DNA of 64,000 nucleotides from Roseivivax halotolerans (GCF_900115815.1 NZ_FOXV01000001.1:248001-312000); one strand, 5' to 3'; positions 18,616 through 27,244 are shown, numbered from the stretch's first letter. Notes: generated from the sequence alone by a model not told the origin. Numbers and translations: made by a program.

Positions 18616-18776
18616 TTTGGCTCCCCAACGATGCGCGTAAGATAGCCCGAATTATTCTCGGGCCAAAAGCCCTTGATCTCCGTTCCGACTCCTTTTAAAG
18701 ACCCGTCCACCGGCGCGGTGAGATCCGCGCCCCATTTCGTTAATGGGGTGCAATCGGATGGAACTCGGGCCGGTGT

Positions 18777-18851
<75 letters not shown>

Positions 18852-18943
18852 TGAATTCACTGCCCCCGGGGTGCCGCGCGCGCTGCCAGGGGTGACACGC
18901 AACCCCAAGGCGCGCCTGGCGCCGCGACACGAGGAGACCAGCC

Positions 18944-19069
18944 ATGAAGGTTCGGAATTCGCTCCGCTCGCTCAAGTCCCGCCATCGCGATTGCCGCGTT
19001 GTGCGCCGGAAGGGCCGAGTTTACGTCATCAACAAGACCCAGCGTCGGTTCAAAGCCCGTCAGGGCTGA
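18944..19069 (+). CDS. rpmJ: 50S ribosomal protein L36 (bL36), zinc-free type
   Basis: A 41-residue basic protein, [14 protein letters not shown] then [15 protein letters not shown] sequence, matching bL36. Only one Cys is present instead of the Cys/His zinc-finger set, so this is the C-minus (YkgO-like) form usual in Alphaproteobacteria. GAGGAG lies 8 bases upstream. It follows tRNA-Val by 92 bases and is closed by a strong terminator at 19093-19119, an isolated monocistronic ribosomal gene. Confidence 0.95.
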   Translation: MKVRNSLRSLKSRHRDCRVVRRKGRVYVINKTQRRFKARQG

Positions 19070-19092
19070 GCCGCCTAGGTTTCGATGCAAAG

Positions 19093-19119
19093 GGCCGCAC
19101 CTTCGGGTGCGGCCTTTTT
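19093..19119 (+). terminator. Rho-independent terminator of rpmJ
   Basis: A perfect 9-bp stem GGCCGCACC / GGTGCGGCC with a stable TTCG tetraloop is followed by TTTTT. It lies 24 bases after the rpmJ stop. Confidence 0.95.
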
Positions 19120-19127
19120 CGTTCGGC

Positions 19128-20798
19128 TCATCTCAGGATCGAGTCAGCCAGAAGCCGCACGACCGTCGGCTGATCGAGATAGCCCGTGACACCCAGCCCA
19201 CGAGAATCCTGGTAGCGCCGGATCGCCCGGCGGGTGTCGCCATCGAAAGATCCATCGATCCGCCCCGGACCGAGATCGAGCGAGGCGAGCTTGGCCTCGG
19301 CAAGCCGCCGCGCCATCGGGGAGAGGTTGAGCGCGGCTTCTTCCGCCTGTGCCTGTGCCTCGGCCTGCCGCTCTTCGCTTGGCTGTTCGAGCTGCGACAG
19401 ACGGCGTTCGGCCTGCTCGGCGAAGGCTCCGTCGGGATAGTCCGACAGGTATTGGCGATAAGCGCCCGTCGTGTCGGTCTCCTCGGCGGTGGCCCAGGCC
19501 TGCCGGTCCTGACGCGCCGCTGCCTCGGCGCGCGCGGCTTCGATCTCTCCAAGCTCGTCTTCCGCGAGATCCGCATAATCGCCATCGGGGTAGCGCTCCA
19601 GATAGGCGCGCAGATCCGCTTCTTCGCCCGAAGCGCCCGTCTGTTGCCAATAGGCGCGATCATTGCGCGCCCGTTCGGCCTCGCGGGCGGCGGCTTCACG
19701 CTCCAGCTCTTCAGCCCGCTCGGCCGCCTGATCGTCCAGCCGGTCGATCTGCGCGCCGGTCAGATAGCTTGTTACTTCGAAGCCGCGATCCTCCTGCCAA
19801 GCCTCGATGGCGCTGCGCGTGCCGGGACCGAAGATGCCGTCGATGCCGCGCGTGTTGTAGTCGAGCAGCGACAGATCGCGCTGGATCTCTGAACGCTCCT
19901 CGCGCGTCAGCTCGAGGGTCTCTTCGGTCAGACGCGCTTCGCGGCCCGGCTCCGCCTCTATGGCAGCCAGACGATCACGCGCGGCTCCCGCGTTCGGACC
20001 CGAGGGAAAAGCTTTGAGATAAAGCTCATAAGCGTCCGCGTCGTCACGCGCCGAGACGTCCTCCCAAAGACGCAGCTCCGCCTCTGCGTCTGACACCTGC
20101 GGGAGGTCTTGAGGCTCTTCCGGGCGGTCGGGCTCGGTCTCCGGCGGTCTCGCGGCCGGAAGAAAGGCGAAACTCGACGGCGCGAAGCCTTCCACGCCGA
20201 GATTTTCCTCGCGGGCGGTGGCGACGATCGTGCGGGCAGGGGTTGCGAGATCCTGCCGCGCGAGGCGGGCGATCATGTCCGGCGCACCTCGGATCAGCGT
20301 CACGCCTTGCGGCAGCTCGAACCGGCCCGCGCCATCCTTGAGAAACCGTGCATCGAGCGCGTTCGGCGCGCCCTCGGCCAGCATCAGCACGGCTTGACCG
20401 GGATAGTCCGCGAGGATCGCAAGGAGCGGCGACAGCGGCATGGCATCGGCGAAGATCGCGCCCGCGTCGGCCTCTCCATCGGCGGGCAGAAGATAGGTTT
20501 CGCGGCCTGTATTCACGAAGCGCCCCGAAAGCACGATGGCCACGCGGTCCGTTTCGGGATCGAGCGTCTCGATGAAACGGCCGAGCCCTTCGCGCATCTC
20601 TGCCCCATCTGCGCCGCGCAACGCCAGCACATCGACACCCGCCTCGCGAAGCGGCGTGACCGCCGCGGCAACACCATCGCTGCCGCGCAGTCGGTCGAGC
20701 ACCGAGGGCGCCGCGTTCTCGACGAGCAGCGCTGCGCTGTCGGCGAGCGCGCTCGTGGTCCAGAGACAAGCGGCGAGGGTGAGGGTCAGGCGGCGCAT
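19128..20798 (-). CDS. Exported caspase-like/peptidoglycan-binding repeat protein (probably catalytically inactive caspase domain)
   Basis: A 556-residue exported protein. A signal peptide (residues 1-19) precedes a caspase-like domain to about residue 220 (ALLVENAAPSVLDRLRG; VAIVLSGRFVNTG). The usual catalytic His of SGHG is Arg in SGRF, and no DAC-type Cys is seen where LMLAEGA stands. Three short helical repeats ending YLKAFPSGPNAGAA, YLERYPDGDYADLA and YLSDYPDGAFAEQA follow. Two peptidoglycan-binding-like modules (GIDGIFGPGTRSAIEAWQ; GRIDGSFDGDTRRAIRRYQ) flank a charged coiled-coil stretch. It likely sits in the periplasm bound to peptidoglycan or another partner; the role is unknown. Confidence 0.75.
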   Translation of the reverse strand: MRRLTLTLAACLWTTSALADSAALLVENAAPSVLDRLRGSDGVAAAVTPLREAGVDVLALRGADGAEMREGLGRFIETLDPETDRVAIVLSGRFVNTGRETYLLPADGEADAGAIFADAMPLSPLLAILADYPGQAVLMLAEGAPNALDARFLKDGAGRFELPQGVTLIRGAPDMIARLARQDLATPARTIVATAREENLGVEGFAPSSFAFLPAARPPETEPDRPEEPQDLPQVSDAEAELRLWEDVSARDDADAYELYLKAFPSGPNAGAARDRLAAIEAEPGREARLTEETLELTREERSEIQRDLSLLDYNTRGIDGIFGPGTRSAIEAWQEDRGFEVTSYLTGAQIDRLDDQAAERAEELEREAAAREAERARNDRAYWQQTGASGEEADLRAYLERYPDGDYADLAEDELGEIEAARAEAAARQDRQAWATAEETDTTGAYRQYLSDYPDGAFAEQAERRLSQLEQPSEERQAEAQAQAEEAALNLSPMARRLAEAKLASLDLGPGRIDGSFDGDTRRAIRRYQDSRGLGVTGYLDQPTVVRLLADSILR

Positions 20799-20809
20799 GG
20801 CGGCTCCTT

Positions 20810-22021
20810 TCAGTCGTAACTTCGCGTATCCTCGATCACGAGACCATCGCGGGGCAGAGAGCCGGGCGCGACGATCTCGACCCGGCCCTTGAGCTTCAGC
20901 ACATCCGCGACGCTGGCCTCGAATGGTGCGGCATCGCTGGCCGTGCTCTCGATCCGCACGATCATCGTGTCGTTCTCATCCTCGCGCGCGGCGACAACGC
21001 GGGCACGCTCTATCTCGGGATGGCGGGCGACGAGGTCCGCGACCTGTTCGGGACGGACGAACATGCCCTTGATCTTGGTCGTCTGATCGGCACGGCCCAT
21101 CCAGCCCTTGATCCGCATATTGGTGCGCCCGCACGGACTTTGACCCGGCATCATGGCGGACATGTCGCCGGTTGCGAAGCGAATGAGCGGGTAATCTGCA
21201 TTGAGCGTGGTGACAACGACCTCGCCGACTTCGCCTTCGGCCACCGGATCGCCGGTGCCGGGTGTCACGATCTCGACGATGACGTTCTCATCGACGATCA
21301 TCCCTTCCTTGGCAGGGCTTTCATAGGCGATGAGCCCGAGATCGGCCGTCGCGTAACATTGCAGGCAGTCGATGCCGCGGCTCTCATAAAAGTCTCTGAG
21401 TGACGGAAAGAGCGCCCCGCCGGAAACGGCAGCCTTGGCGATGGAGAGCGTCAGACCCATCTCGTCGGCTTTCTCCAGAATGACCTTCAGGTAATCGGGC
21501 GTCCCGGCATAGGCGGTAGTGCCGATGTCAGCAGCCGCGCGCGCCTGCAGCTCGGTCTGGCCGGTGCCGGCAGGCAGGACCGTCGCTCCGACCGCTCGCG
21601 CGGCGGATTCGAACATCATGCCGGCGGGCGTCAGGTGATAGCCGAAGCAGTTCTGCACGACATCACCGCCGTGAAAGCCAGCGGCGCGCAGGAAGCGGCC
21701 AAGGCGGAACCAGTCGTCATCGATCCGGCCGGGTTCATAGATCGGACCGGGGCTCTGAAAAACGTGGCTGAATGTCGAAAGAGGGCCCGCCAGCCCACCG
21801 AAGGGCGGTGCATCGGTCTGCGCCGCGACAAGATCCGATTTCCGCAAGACCGGCAGCCGAGCGAGATCGGCAAGCGAGGTGATCTCGCTCGCCTCGAATT
21901 CCCGCAGTGCTGCAAAGCCTTCGAGGGCCTGCGCGCGTGCGATCTGGTGCGGCAACGCGTCGGCAAGGTCACTTGCGCGCTCTTCGGGGCTTCGGGCTTC
22001 CAGTTGATCGGGATCGGTCAT
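20810..22021 (-). CDS. Phenylacetate-CoA ligase family (AMP-forming ligase-like) protein with altered P-loop
   Basis: A 403-residue member of the PaaK-like adenylate-forming family. Late motifs are clear: LQCYATADLGLIAYES (A5-like), YPLIRFATGDMSA (A7) and GWMGRADQTTKIKGMFVRPEQV (A8 hinge). The P-loop normally SSGTTGKP reads VFQSPGPIYEP at 88-98 and lacks the Ser/Thr/Gly-rich phosphate grip. It is the last gene of the leftward liv block, so it probably acts on the acid imported by that transporter. Whether it still makes CoA esters is uncertain. Confidence 0.78.
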   Translation of the reverse strand: MTDPDQLEARSPEERASDLADALPHQIARAQALEGFAALREFEASEITSLADLARLPVLRKSDLVAAQTDAPPFGGLAGPLSTFSHVFQSPGPIYEPGRIDDDWFRLGRFLRAAGFHGGDVVQNCFGYHLTPAGMMFESAARAVGATVLPAGTGQTELQARAAADIGTTAYAGTPDYLKVILEKADEMGLTLSIAKAAVSGGALFPSLRDFYESRGIDCLQCYATADLGLIAYESPAKEGMIVDENVIVEIVTPGTGDPVAEGEVGEVVVTTLNADYPLIRFATGDMSAMMPGQSPCGRTNMRIKGWMGRADQTTKIKGMFVRPEQVADLVARHPEIERARVVAAREDENDTMIVRIESTASDAAPFEASVADVLKLKGRVEIVAPGSLPRDGLVIEDTRSYD

Positions 22022-22152
22022 GTCTTGCTCCTCCTGTCGGACATGGGCCGCACAGGCCCGTCATGCCATTACCGGGCCGACGCTATCAGATAACACGGGC
22101 CACGACAGGCCGGAGGAGATGGTCGGCCTGACATGGCCGATAAAAGACTGAC

Positions 22153-22189
22153 AAAGAAAAATCCGGCCGCGCGGAACGCGGGCCGGATT
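22153..22189 (-). terminator. Rho-independent terminator of the HdeA-like gene
   Basis: A perfect 9-bp stem AATCCGGCC / GGCCGGATT (22160-22189) encloses a further GCGC/GCGC-like pairing. It is followed on the minus strand by TTTTCTTTG. It lies 27 bases after the HdeA-like gene stop and before the PaaK-like gene, so the latter may need its own promoter or read-through. Confidence 0.8.
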
Positions 22190-22215
22190 GATACGTGCCG
22201 TTCTGTTGCGAACGA

Positions 22216-22491
22216 TCAGTCGGTAGAGCCAACCGTTGCAGCAGTCAGTACGGATGCAGCTTCGGTGTTGGCTTCGCATGCAGCCTCGATCTCAATCATC
22301 ATCGCATCCGGAGCTGCGGTAGATTCCAGCTCGGCGACAACAGCTTCTGCGACAGCCATCTGACCGGCTTCATCCATGCCGGCAAAGTCATCACAGGTGA
22401 TTTCGGCGGGTGCCATCATGTCCTGCGCGAAAGCGGCGGAGCCGGTGACAGCAATACCGAACGCGGCGAGAAGAGTGGTGGAACGTTTCAT
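22216..22491 (-). CDS. HdeA-like small periplasmic protein
   Basis: A 91-residue exported protein: a signal peptide cut near AAFAQ (residue 23), then a mature acidic helical chain of about 68 residues. Two cysteines, C33 in ITCDDFAGMDE and C72 in EAACEANTEAA, match the pattern of the acid chaperone HdeA (TCEDF...VDE and ACTQD). AAGGAG eight bases upstream supports the ATG at 22491. HdeA family members bind unfolded periplasmic proteins at low pH. Its own terminator follows and an ECF-like promoter candidate precedes it, suggesting a stress-regulated unit set into the liv block. Homology is by eye and moderate. Confidence 0.65.
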   Translation of the reverse strand: MKRSTTLLAAFGIAVTGSAAFAQDMMAPAEITCDDFAGMDEAGQMAVAEAVVAELESTAAPDAMMIEIEAACEANTEAASVLTAATVGSTD

Positions 22492-22537
22492 AATAAATCT
22501 CCTTCGTCTTACGTCACTAGTGCAACGCTGGCTCACC

Positions 22538-22562
22538 AACTTTTGGAGATTTGTTACGTTCC
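22538..22562 (-). promoter_or_regulatory. Possible ECF sigma-type promoter for the HdeA-like gene
   Basis: Read on the minus strand, GGAAC (22562-22558) is followed after 16 bases by AGTT (22541-22538), 47 bases before the HdeA-like start codon. The spacing and -35 fit GGAAC-N16/17-CGTT promoters used by alphaproteobacterial ECF stress sigma factors, with one mismatch in the -10. A short pattern like this can arise by chance. Confidence 0.25.
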
Positions 22563-22626
22563 CCCTCTTTCGAAAAAATATGCCGCCTTTTTACGTATTT
22601 GTGAGTGGAACTTGCCTCGCAACGAT

Positions 22627-23451
22627 CTAAGCCAGCCAGCGCTTCCGACGGCGGTAGGAGCGTACATCGCGGAAGGACCGCCGCCCCTCATCCGACATAC
22701 CCAGATAGAATTCCTTCACGTCCGGGTTCTCCCGAAGCCCATCGGCGGAGCCTTCCATCACGACGCGCCCTGATTCCAAGATGTAGCCGGTATGGGCATA
22801 GCGCAGCGCGACGTTTGTGTTCTGCTCGGCAAGCAGAAAAGACACGCCCTCGCCTTCGTTCACCGCTTTCACGATCTCGAAGATCTGCTCCACCAGCTGC
22901 GGCGCCAGGCCCATCGAGGGCTCGTCGAGAAGGATCGTCTCGGGTCTGGACATCAGCGCCCGGCCGATCGCGCACATCTGTTGCTCGCCGCCCGAGGTAT
23001 AGCCCGCCTGGCTTTTGCGGCGCTCCTTGAGGCGCGGGAAATAGGAATAGACCATCTCGAGATCCGCCTCGATCGCAGCCTTCCCGTCTTTGCGGGTATA
23101 GGCGCCGGTGCGAAGGTTCTCTTCGACGGTCAGGTGCTCGAAGCAGTGCCGACCTTCCATGACCTGGATCACCCCGCGCTTTACCAGCGCGGAAGGATCG
23201 AGATGCTGCACGCGCTCGCCCTTGTAGAGGATCGAGCCCTTGGTCACTTCCCCGCGCTCGGAATGCAGAAGGTTCGAGATCGCCTTGAGCGTCGTCGTCT
23301 TGCCCGCTCCGTTGCCGCCGAGAAGCGCGGTGATGCCGCCCTTCTTCACCGTCAGCGACACGCCCTTAAGAACGAGGATCACGTGATTGTAGATCACCTC
23401 GACATTGTTGACCTCGATCAGGGCCTCGTCGGTTTTCGCGGCGTCGAGCAT
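22627..23451 (-). CDS. livF: Branched-chain-type ABC transporter ATP-binding protein LivF
   Basis: A 274-residue ATPase with Walker A GGNGAGKTTT, Q-loop region, signature YTSGGEQQM (variant of LSGGQ), Walker B TILLDEPSMGLAP and H-loop LAEQN. This is the LivF pattern of hydrophobic amino-acid/organic-acid importers. The ATG at 23451 is selected because upstream residues do not resemble the family. A C-terminal basic tail (RSYRRRKRWLA) is longer than in E. coli LivF. It lies 2 bases from the lyase gene stop in a leftward operon with livG, livH, livM and a binding protein. The signature differs from canonical LSGGQ but is typical of this subfamily. Confidence 0.92.
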   Translation of the reverse strand: MLDAAKTDEALIEVNNVEVIYNHVILVLKGVSLTVKKGGITALLGGNGAGKTTTLKAISNLLHSERGEVTKGSILYKGERVQHLDPSALVKRGVIQVMEGRHCFEHLTVEENLRTGAYTRKDGKAAIEADLEMVYSYFPRLKERRKSQAGYTSGGEQQMCAIGRALMSRPETILLDEPSMGLAPQLVEQIFEIVKAVNEGEGVSFLLAEQNTNVALRYAHTGYILESGRVVMEGSADGLRENPDVKEFYLGMSDEGRRSFRDVRSYRRRKRWLA

Positions 23452-23453
23452 GG

Positions 23454-24218
23454 CTATTGTACCTCGGCTTGCGTGCGTCCCTGGCGGACATTTCGGTAGA
23501 AGACGGTGGCATCGGGGCACGGTCCGCCACAGCGGGACACGAACGCCCGGTAGAGACCGTATTTGAAATACAAGGGATCGTCGGCGTTCGTGGTCGCGCC
23601 GGTATAGGACCAGACCGGCCGGCCATTCATCCAGACATTGATGAACCCATCCTCATTCCGCGACCATCTCGCCTGCAGCGTAATGCGCGTCCAACGATTG
23701 GTCAGATCGCTTTGGCGCGCGATACGGACCTGTCGATACGGTCCGATCGGGTTCATCGGGTCGTCGTCGAGACGGTAGGGGTTCGAAAGGTTCACGAAGA
23801 ACCCGTCGGAAAACAGCTGAAACAGGATTTCCGGACCGCTGCTTCCGCGCTGATGTACCTGACCGAACGTATAGGCCGGACCTGCGCCAGAGAGACGCGG
23901 AAATGCGTCGGGCGGCAGGTAGAAGGACCAGGCATACCAATGCTCATCGCCCGGCCGGATAGATTGCCGCTTGTCGAAGAACTCGACCCTTTCGCGGTCG
24001 TCGCGGCAATCGTTGTTGTTCTTCACGCAATCCCCCGCCTTCAAGGAAAACCGCTCGCCGCTGGTGCCGTCGCTGAAATTGACCCTCGCATAGCTGTGGG
24101 GCTTCTTCGGCGACTGGATTTCCATCTGCCCGCCGGTCGACAGGCTGCGCTGCGCGGCGGCGTCCTGAGCGAAGCCGGTCAGAGCAAGAACGAGAGCTGC
24201 AAAGACGAGAAAACGCAT
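23454..24218 (-). CDS. Heparin lyase I-like polysaccharide lyase family protein, exported
   Basis: A 254-residue exported protein: a signal peptide (residues 1-22) followed by a jelly-roll-like lyase domain. Characteristic segments are RDDRERVEFFDKR, HWYAWSFYLPPDAFP, YTFGQVHQRG, RWTRITLQARWSRNEDG and VWMNGRPVWSY, matching the PF14099 heparin-lyase-like family. Family members cleave acidic polysaccharides, but the substrate here is unknown. Its position between livF (2-base gap) and the substrate-binding protein gene of an organic-acid-type ABC importer is unexpected. A disulfide is likely from the CGGPC motif near the C-terminus. Confidence 0.75.
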   Translation of the reverse strand: MRFLVFAALVLALTGFAQDAAAQRSLSTGGQMEIQSPKKPHSYARVNFSDGTSGERFSLKAGDCVKNNNDCRDDRERVEFFDKRQSIRPGDEHWYAWSFYLPPDAFPRLSGAGPAYTFGQVHQRGSSGPEILFQLFSDGFFVNLSNPYRLDDDPMNPIGPYRQVRIARQSDLTNRWTRITLQARWSRNEDGFINVWMNGRPVWSYTGATTNADDPLYFKYGLYRAFVSRCGGPCPDATVFYRNVRQGRTQAEVQ

Positions 24219-24300
24219 GAAGTGAAAACCCGATGGCAGGTCCGAAAGTCGTGGAAAACCGGCGGCGGCATATCCGCGCCGCCACCGGCGTTCGTCAGGC

Positions 24301-25599
24301 TCAGTTCGTGGCCGAGCATTCCTCGTTCGTCGGCCAGGGAGCGTTCGAGGACGCGTATTCCTGGGCCTTCTCCGCAATCAGGTCCTGGTAGTCATCCTGA
24401 TTGGCGGTCATGAGATCGGACGCCTTGATGAACTTCTCACCGTCCCACTCCAGCATCCAGCCGCCTGAATGGCCGGTATGATTGGCGCAGGAGGTGGAGA
24501 ACGGCGGCACCATCCCGTCAAGACCGAGCTCGGTGATACGCTCTTCGGTCATGTTGATGTTCTCGAGGCCCCAACGCAGCTGCGGCGCGCTGATCTCGGC
24601 CGTGCCATACTCTTCCTGGGCGGTGCGGATCGCCTCGCCTAGGATCGCAGAGATGACGACGCCGCGAGAGTAGAACACGCCGGACGCCTCTTCGGGATTG
24701 GTTTCGGACAGGCCCGCATCGATCACGAGTTCCTGGATGTCCCGCATCACTGGCGCATCGGCGTTCGGGAAGGACCAGGAAATCGACTTGTAGCCCGCGC
24801 CGTCCTCACCAACGAGACGCAGGTCCGCATCGTGACCGGCCCACCAGACGCCGATGAAGTTCTCCATCGGGTACTTCGTCTTCACCGCTTCGGTGATGGC
24901 GCCGGCGTTCATCGCGCCCCAGCCCCACATCACGACATAATCGGGACGCTCGCGGCGGATCTGCAGCCATTGCGCGGACTGGTTCTGCATTTCCTTCAGG
25001 CCGACCGGGATCGGCAGTAGCTCGAAGCCCTTCTCGCCCGCGAGTTTCTCGAGGATCGGAAGAGGTTCCTTGCCGAATGGGTGGTCGAGATGCAGGAACG
25101 CGACCTTCTTGCCGTCGAGATCGCCTTCGCTCTCCATGTGCTGGACGATCATGGAGGCCGCATCCCAGTAACCGGCAGGCATATTGAAGGCCCACTGGAA
25201 TACCGTGCCGTCCGCCATCGGCGAGAAGCCGTAGCCCGGCGCGAGGATCGGGATCTCGTCCACGTTGGTTTTGGGCAGAACCTGGAGCGTGATGCCGGTC
25301 GACCAGGGCTGCGTGACGAGCGCATCGCTCTTCACCTTCTCGTAGCATTCGACACCCTTCTCGGTCGAATAGCCGGTCTCGCATTCGGCCGCATTGACCG
25401 GAACGCCGCCGATGCCACCATCGCGCTCGTTGAGCATGGTGAAATAATCGGCCTGTCCGTTCATCAGCGGAATGCCGGTCGCGGCGAAGGGGCCGGTCCG
25501 GTAGGCGAGGTTCGGAACGTAGAGCTCCTGTGCGACGGCAGCGGTGCCGAGGCCGAGGCCCAGCACGGCGGCCGCGGCCGTTTTGGTAAAGTGTTTCAT
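24301..25599 (-). CDS. ABC transporter substrate-binding protein (Leu/Ile/Val-binding type 1 fold)
   Basis: A 432-residue periplasmic binding protein with a signal peptide ending AAVAQ (residue 24). The type 1 periplasmic-binding fold opens with YVPNLAYRTGPFAATGIPL and includes KKVAFLHLDHPFGKEPLP and PDYVVMWGWGAMNAGAI. It carries several Cys (CETGYSTEKGVEC, CANH, C near the end) likely paired as disulfides. It is larger than LivJ/LivK (about 350) and belongs with the group that binds amides, urea or aromatic acids. The ligand is not predictable by eye. It lies between the lyase and livM genes in the leftward operon. Confidence 0.9.
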   Translation of the reverse strand: MKHFTKTAAAAVLGLGLGTAAVAQELYVPNLAYRTGPFAATGIPLMNGQADYFTMLNERDGGIGGVPVNAAECETGYSTEKGVECYEKVKSDALVTQPWSTGITLQVLPKTNVDEIPILAPGYGFSPMADGTVFQWAFNMPAGYWDAASMIVQHMESEGDLDGKKVAFLHLDHPFGKEPLPILEKLAGEKGFELLPIPVGLKEMQNQSAQWLQIRRERPDYVVMWGWGAMNAGAITEAVKTKYPMENFIGVWWAGHDADLRLVGEDGAGYKSISWSFPNADAPVMRDIQELVIDAGLSETNPEEASGVFYSRGVVISAILGEAIRTAQEEYGTAEISAPQLRWGLENINMTEERITELGLDGMVPPFSTSCANHTGHSGGWMLEWDGEKFIKASDLMTANQDDYQDLIAEKAQEYASSNAPWPTNEECSATN

Positions 25600-25656
25600 G
25601 TCTTTCCTCCCTTGGGTGAAGTCCCTGTTCGTCAGGTTATTGCCTTTGGGCCGGTC

Positions 25657-26733
25657 TCAATGCGGGAACGGCCAGATGATGAGCTTCTCACGAATGAGAC
25701 GCCAAAGTTGCGCGAGGCCATGCGGCTCCACGATCAGAAAGAAGATGATGAGCCCGCCGACGATCATGACGTTGAGGTGTTCCACCGTCGCCGAAGAGAT
25801 CGATAGTCCGACGGCAGCGGGCACGAGGTTCAAAACCACCGGCAGCCCGACGATCAGGATGGCGCCCAGGTAGTTTCCGAGGATCGAACCGAGCCCGCCG
25901 ATGATCGCGATGAACAGAACCTGGAAGCTGAGCGGGATGTCGAAGACGTTCGGCTCCGCCGCGCCCTTCCACATGAAGACGTAGAGCGCGCCCGCGACGC
26001 CGACGACATACGACGAGACCGCGAAGGCGATGAGCTTCGATTTCATCAGGTTGATGCCGATGAGCTCCGCCGCGATGTCCATGTCGCGCGTCGCTTTCCA
26101 CGTCCGCCCCAGGTTCCCGCGCGTGAGGTTGATGCAGAGCAGCGTCATCAGCGTGACGATCCCGAGAACGAGATAGTATTGCGTCGTGCTCCCGGCCTGC
26201 GGACCCGAGACATAGACGCCGAACATCTCGAGGTTCGGCACCTGGATCGCGCCTGAGGCGTTGTAATTGTATAGCCAGGCCCATTTCTCGAATAGCCAGA
26301 CCAGGAAGAACTGTGCGGCCAGCGTCGCGATGGCGAGGTAGAATCCCTTGATCCGAAGCGAGGGGATACCGAACACCACCCCGACGCCGGCAGAAAACAC
26401 CCCCGACAGAAGGATCGCGACAACCGGGTTCATCCACGGAAAGATCGTGATGAGCTTGTAACAGGCATAGGCTCCGACACCCATGAACGCGCCCGTCCCG
26501 AGAGATAGCTGACCAGCATACCCCGTCAGGATATTGAGACCCATCGCCGCCAGCGCGTAGATCAGGATCGGGATCAGCAACGTCTGGTAGGCGAATTCCG
26601 ACGCGGTCAGCGGGAAGATCACGTAAGCAAAGAGCAGGATCACGCCCAGAAGCACCGCATCCTGGCGGACCGGGAACAGCGCTTGGTCGGCGGTATAGCT
26701 TGTCTTGAACTGGCCAGCGGTGCGGTAGAGCAT
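25657..26733 (-). CDS. livM: Branched-chain-type ABC transporter permease LivM
   Basis: A 358-residue inner-membrane permease with about nine to ten helices. The LivM motif ILTGYAGQLSLGTGAFMGVGAY occurs near residue 70, and the EAA-like cytoplasmic loop reads GRTWKATRDMDIAAELIGINL. It pairs with LivH to form the membrane channel of the importer. A 40-residue N-terminal extension before the first helix is normal in this subgroup. It lies between the binding-protein gene and a small membrane-protein gene. Confidence 0.93.
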   Translation of the reverse strand: MLYRTAGQFKTSYTADQALFPVRQDAVLLGVILLFAYVIFPLTASEFAYQTLLIPILIYALAAMGLNILTGYAGQLSLGTGAFMGVGAYACYKLITIFPWMNPVVAILLSGVFSAGVGVVFGIPSLRIKGFYLAIATLAAQFFLVWLFEKWAWLYNYNASGAIQVPNLEMFGVYVSGPQAGSTTQYYLVLGIVTLMTLLCINLTRGNLGRTWKATRDMDIAAELIGINLMKSKLIAFAVSSYVVGVAGALYVFMWKGAAEPNVFDIPLSFQVLFIAIIGGLGSILGNYLGAILIVGLPVVLNLVPAAVGLSISSATVEHLNVMIVGGLIIFFLIVEPHGLAQLWRLIREKLIIWPFPH

Positions 26734-26824
26734 ATCGGATCCTCAGACGGCCTGCCGCATCCGGGCCGAAAGCCCGGAGCGCAAGGATGGTGAGTGAAGT
26801 ATAAGAAAGAACTGGCTGGCGGGC

Positions 26825-27142
26825 TCAGTCGACCCGGTCCGCCCTGCGATCCTCTCGCGATGCACGCGGCGGCACCGCGACGAGATAGGCCCAGACCGAG
26901 ACGGACGTGCCGGCCGCTGCGAGCATGAGGACAAAAACGATCCCGATGACCTTTCCGAACCCGTCGTGCAGCCGCCAGTCGTCAGCGCCCCAGTCGATGA
27001 GAAGCGCGATCGCATAGGCCAGGAAGCCTGCAGCCCAAAGACCGGCAACGCCGCACAGGATCCAGTACCAGGTACCGGCCTTGAGATAGGACAGGACATC
27101 GGCGCGATCAGAACTCCGGCCTGGCTTCTTGTCGTTGTCCAT
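26825..27142 (-). CDS. Small membrane protein of unknown function in the liv operon
   Basis: A 105-residue protein. The hydrophilic N-terminus (MDNDKKPGRSSDRADV) is followed by two hydrophobic helices, about 27-50 (WILCGVAGLWAAGFLAYAIALLI) and 62-88, and a basic tail. No family is recognised. It sits between livH and livM, 102 and 91 bases from each, on the same strand, so it should be co-transcribed with the importer. It might be an accessory subunit or an inserted passenger. Codon usage is like its neighbours. Confidence 0.65.
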   Translation of the reverse strand: MDNDKKPGRSSDRADVLSYLKAGTWYWILCGVAGLWAAGFLAYAIALLIDWGADDWRLHDGFGKVIGIVFVLMLAAAGTSVSVWAYLVAVPPRASREDRRADRVD

Positions 27143-27244
27143 CCCGCACCCTCAGGCCCAAAGCCGCACTGCGCCTCTGTATCAGCGCGCGGAGCGGCCG
27201 CCGGGTCAACGGCCTGCTGCGCGGAATATGTGGCCCGATGCACG

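Noticed and set aside
18731..18749. Hairpin CCCCATT / AATGGGG before tRNA-Val as a terminator or riboswitch
   Set aside because: No T-run, and no rightward gene ends just upstream; too small for a known riboswitch.
18944..19069. The zinc-free rpmJ as something unusual
   Set aside because: The C-minus L36 form is ordinary in Alphaproteobacteria.
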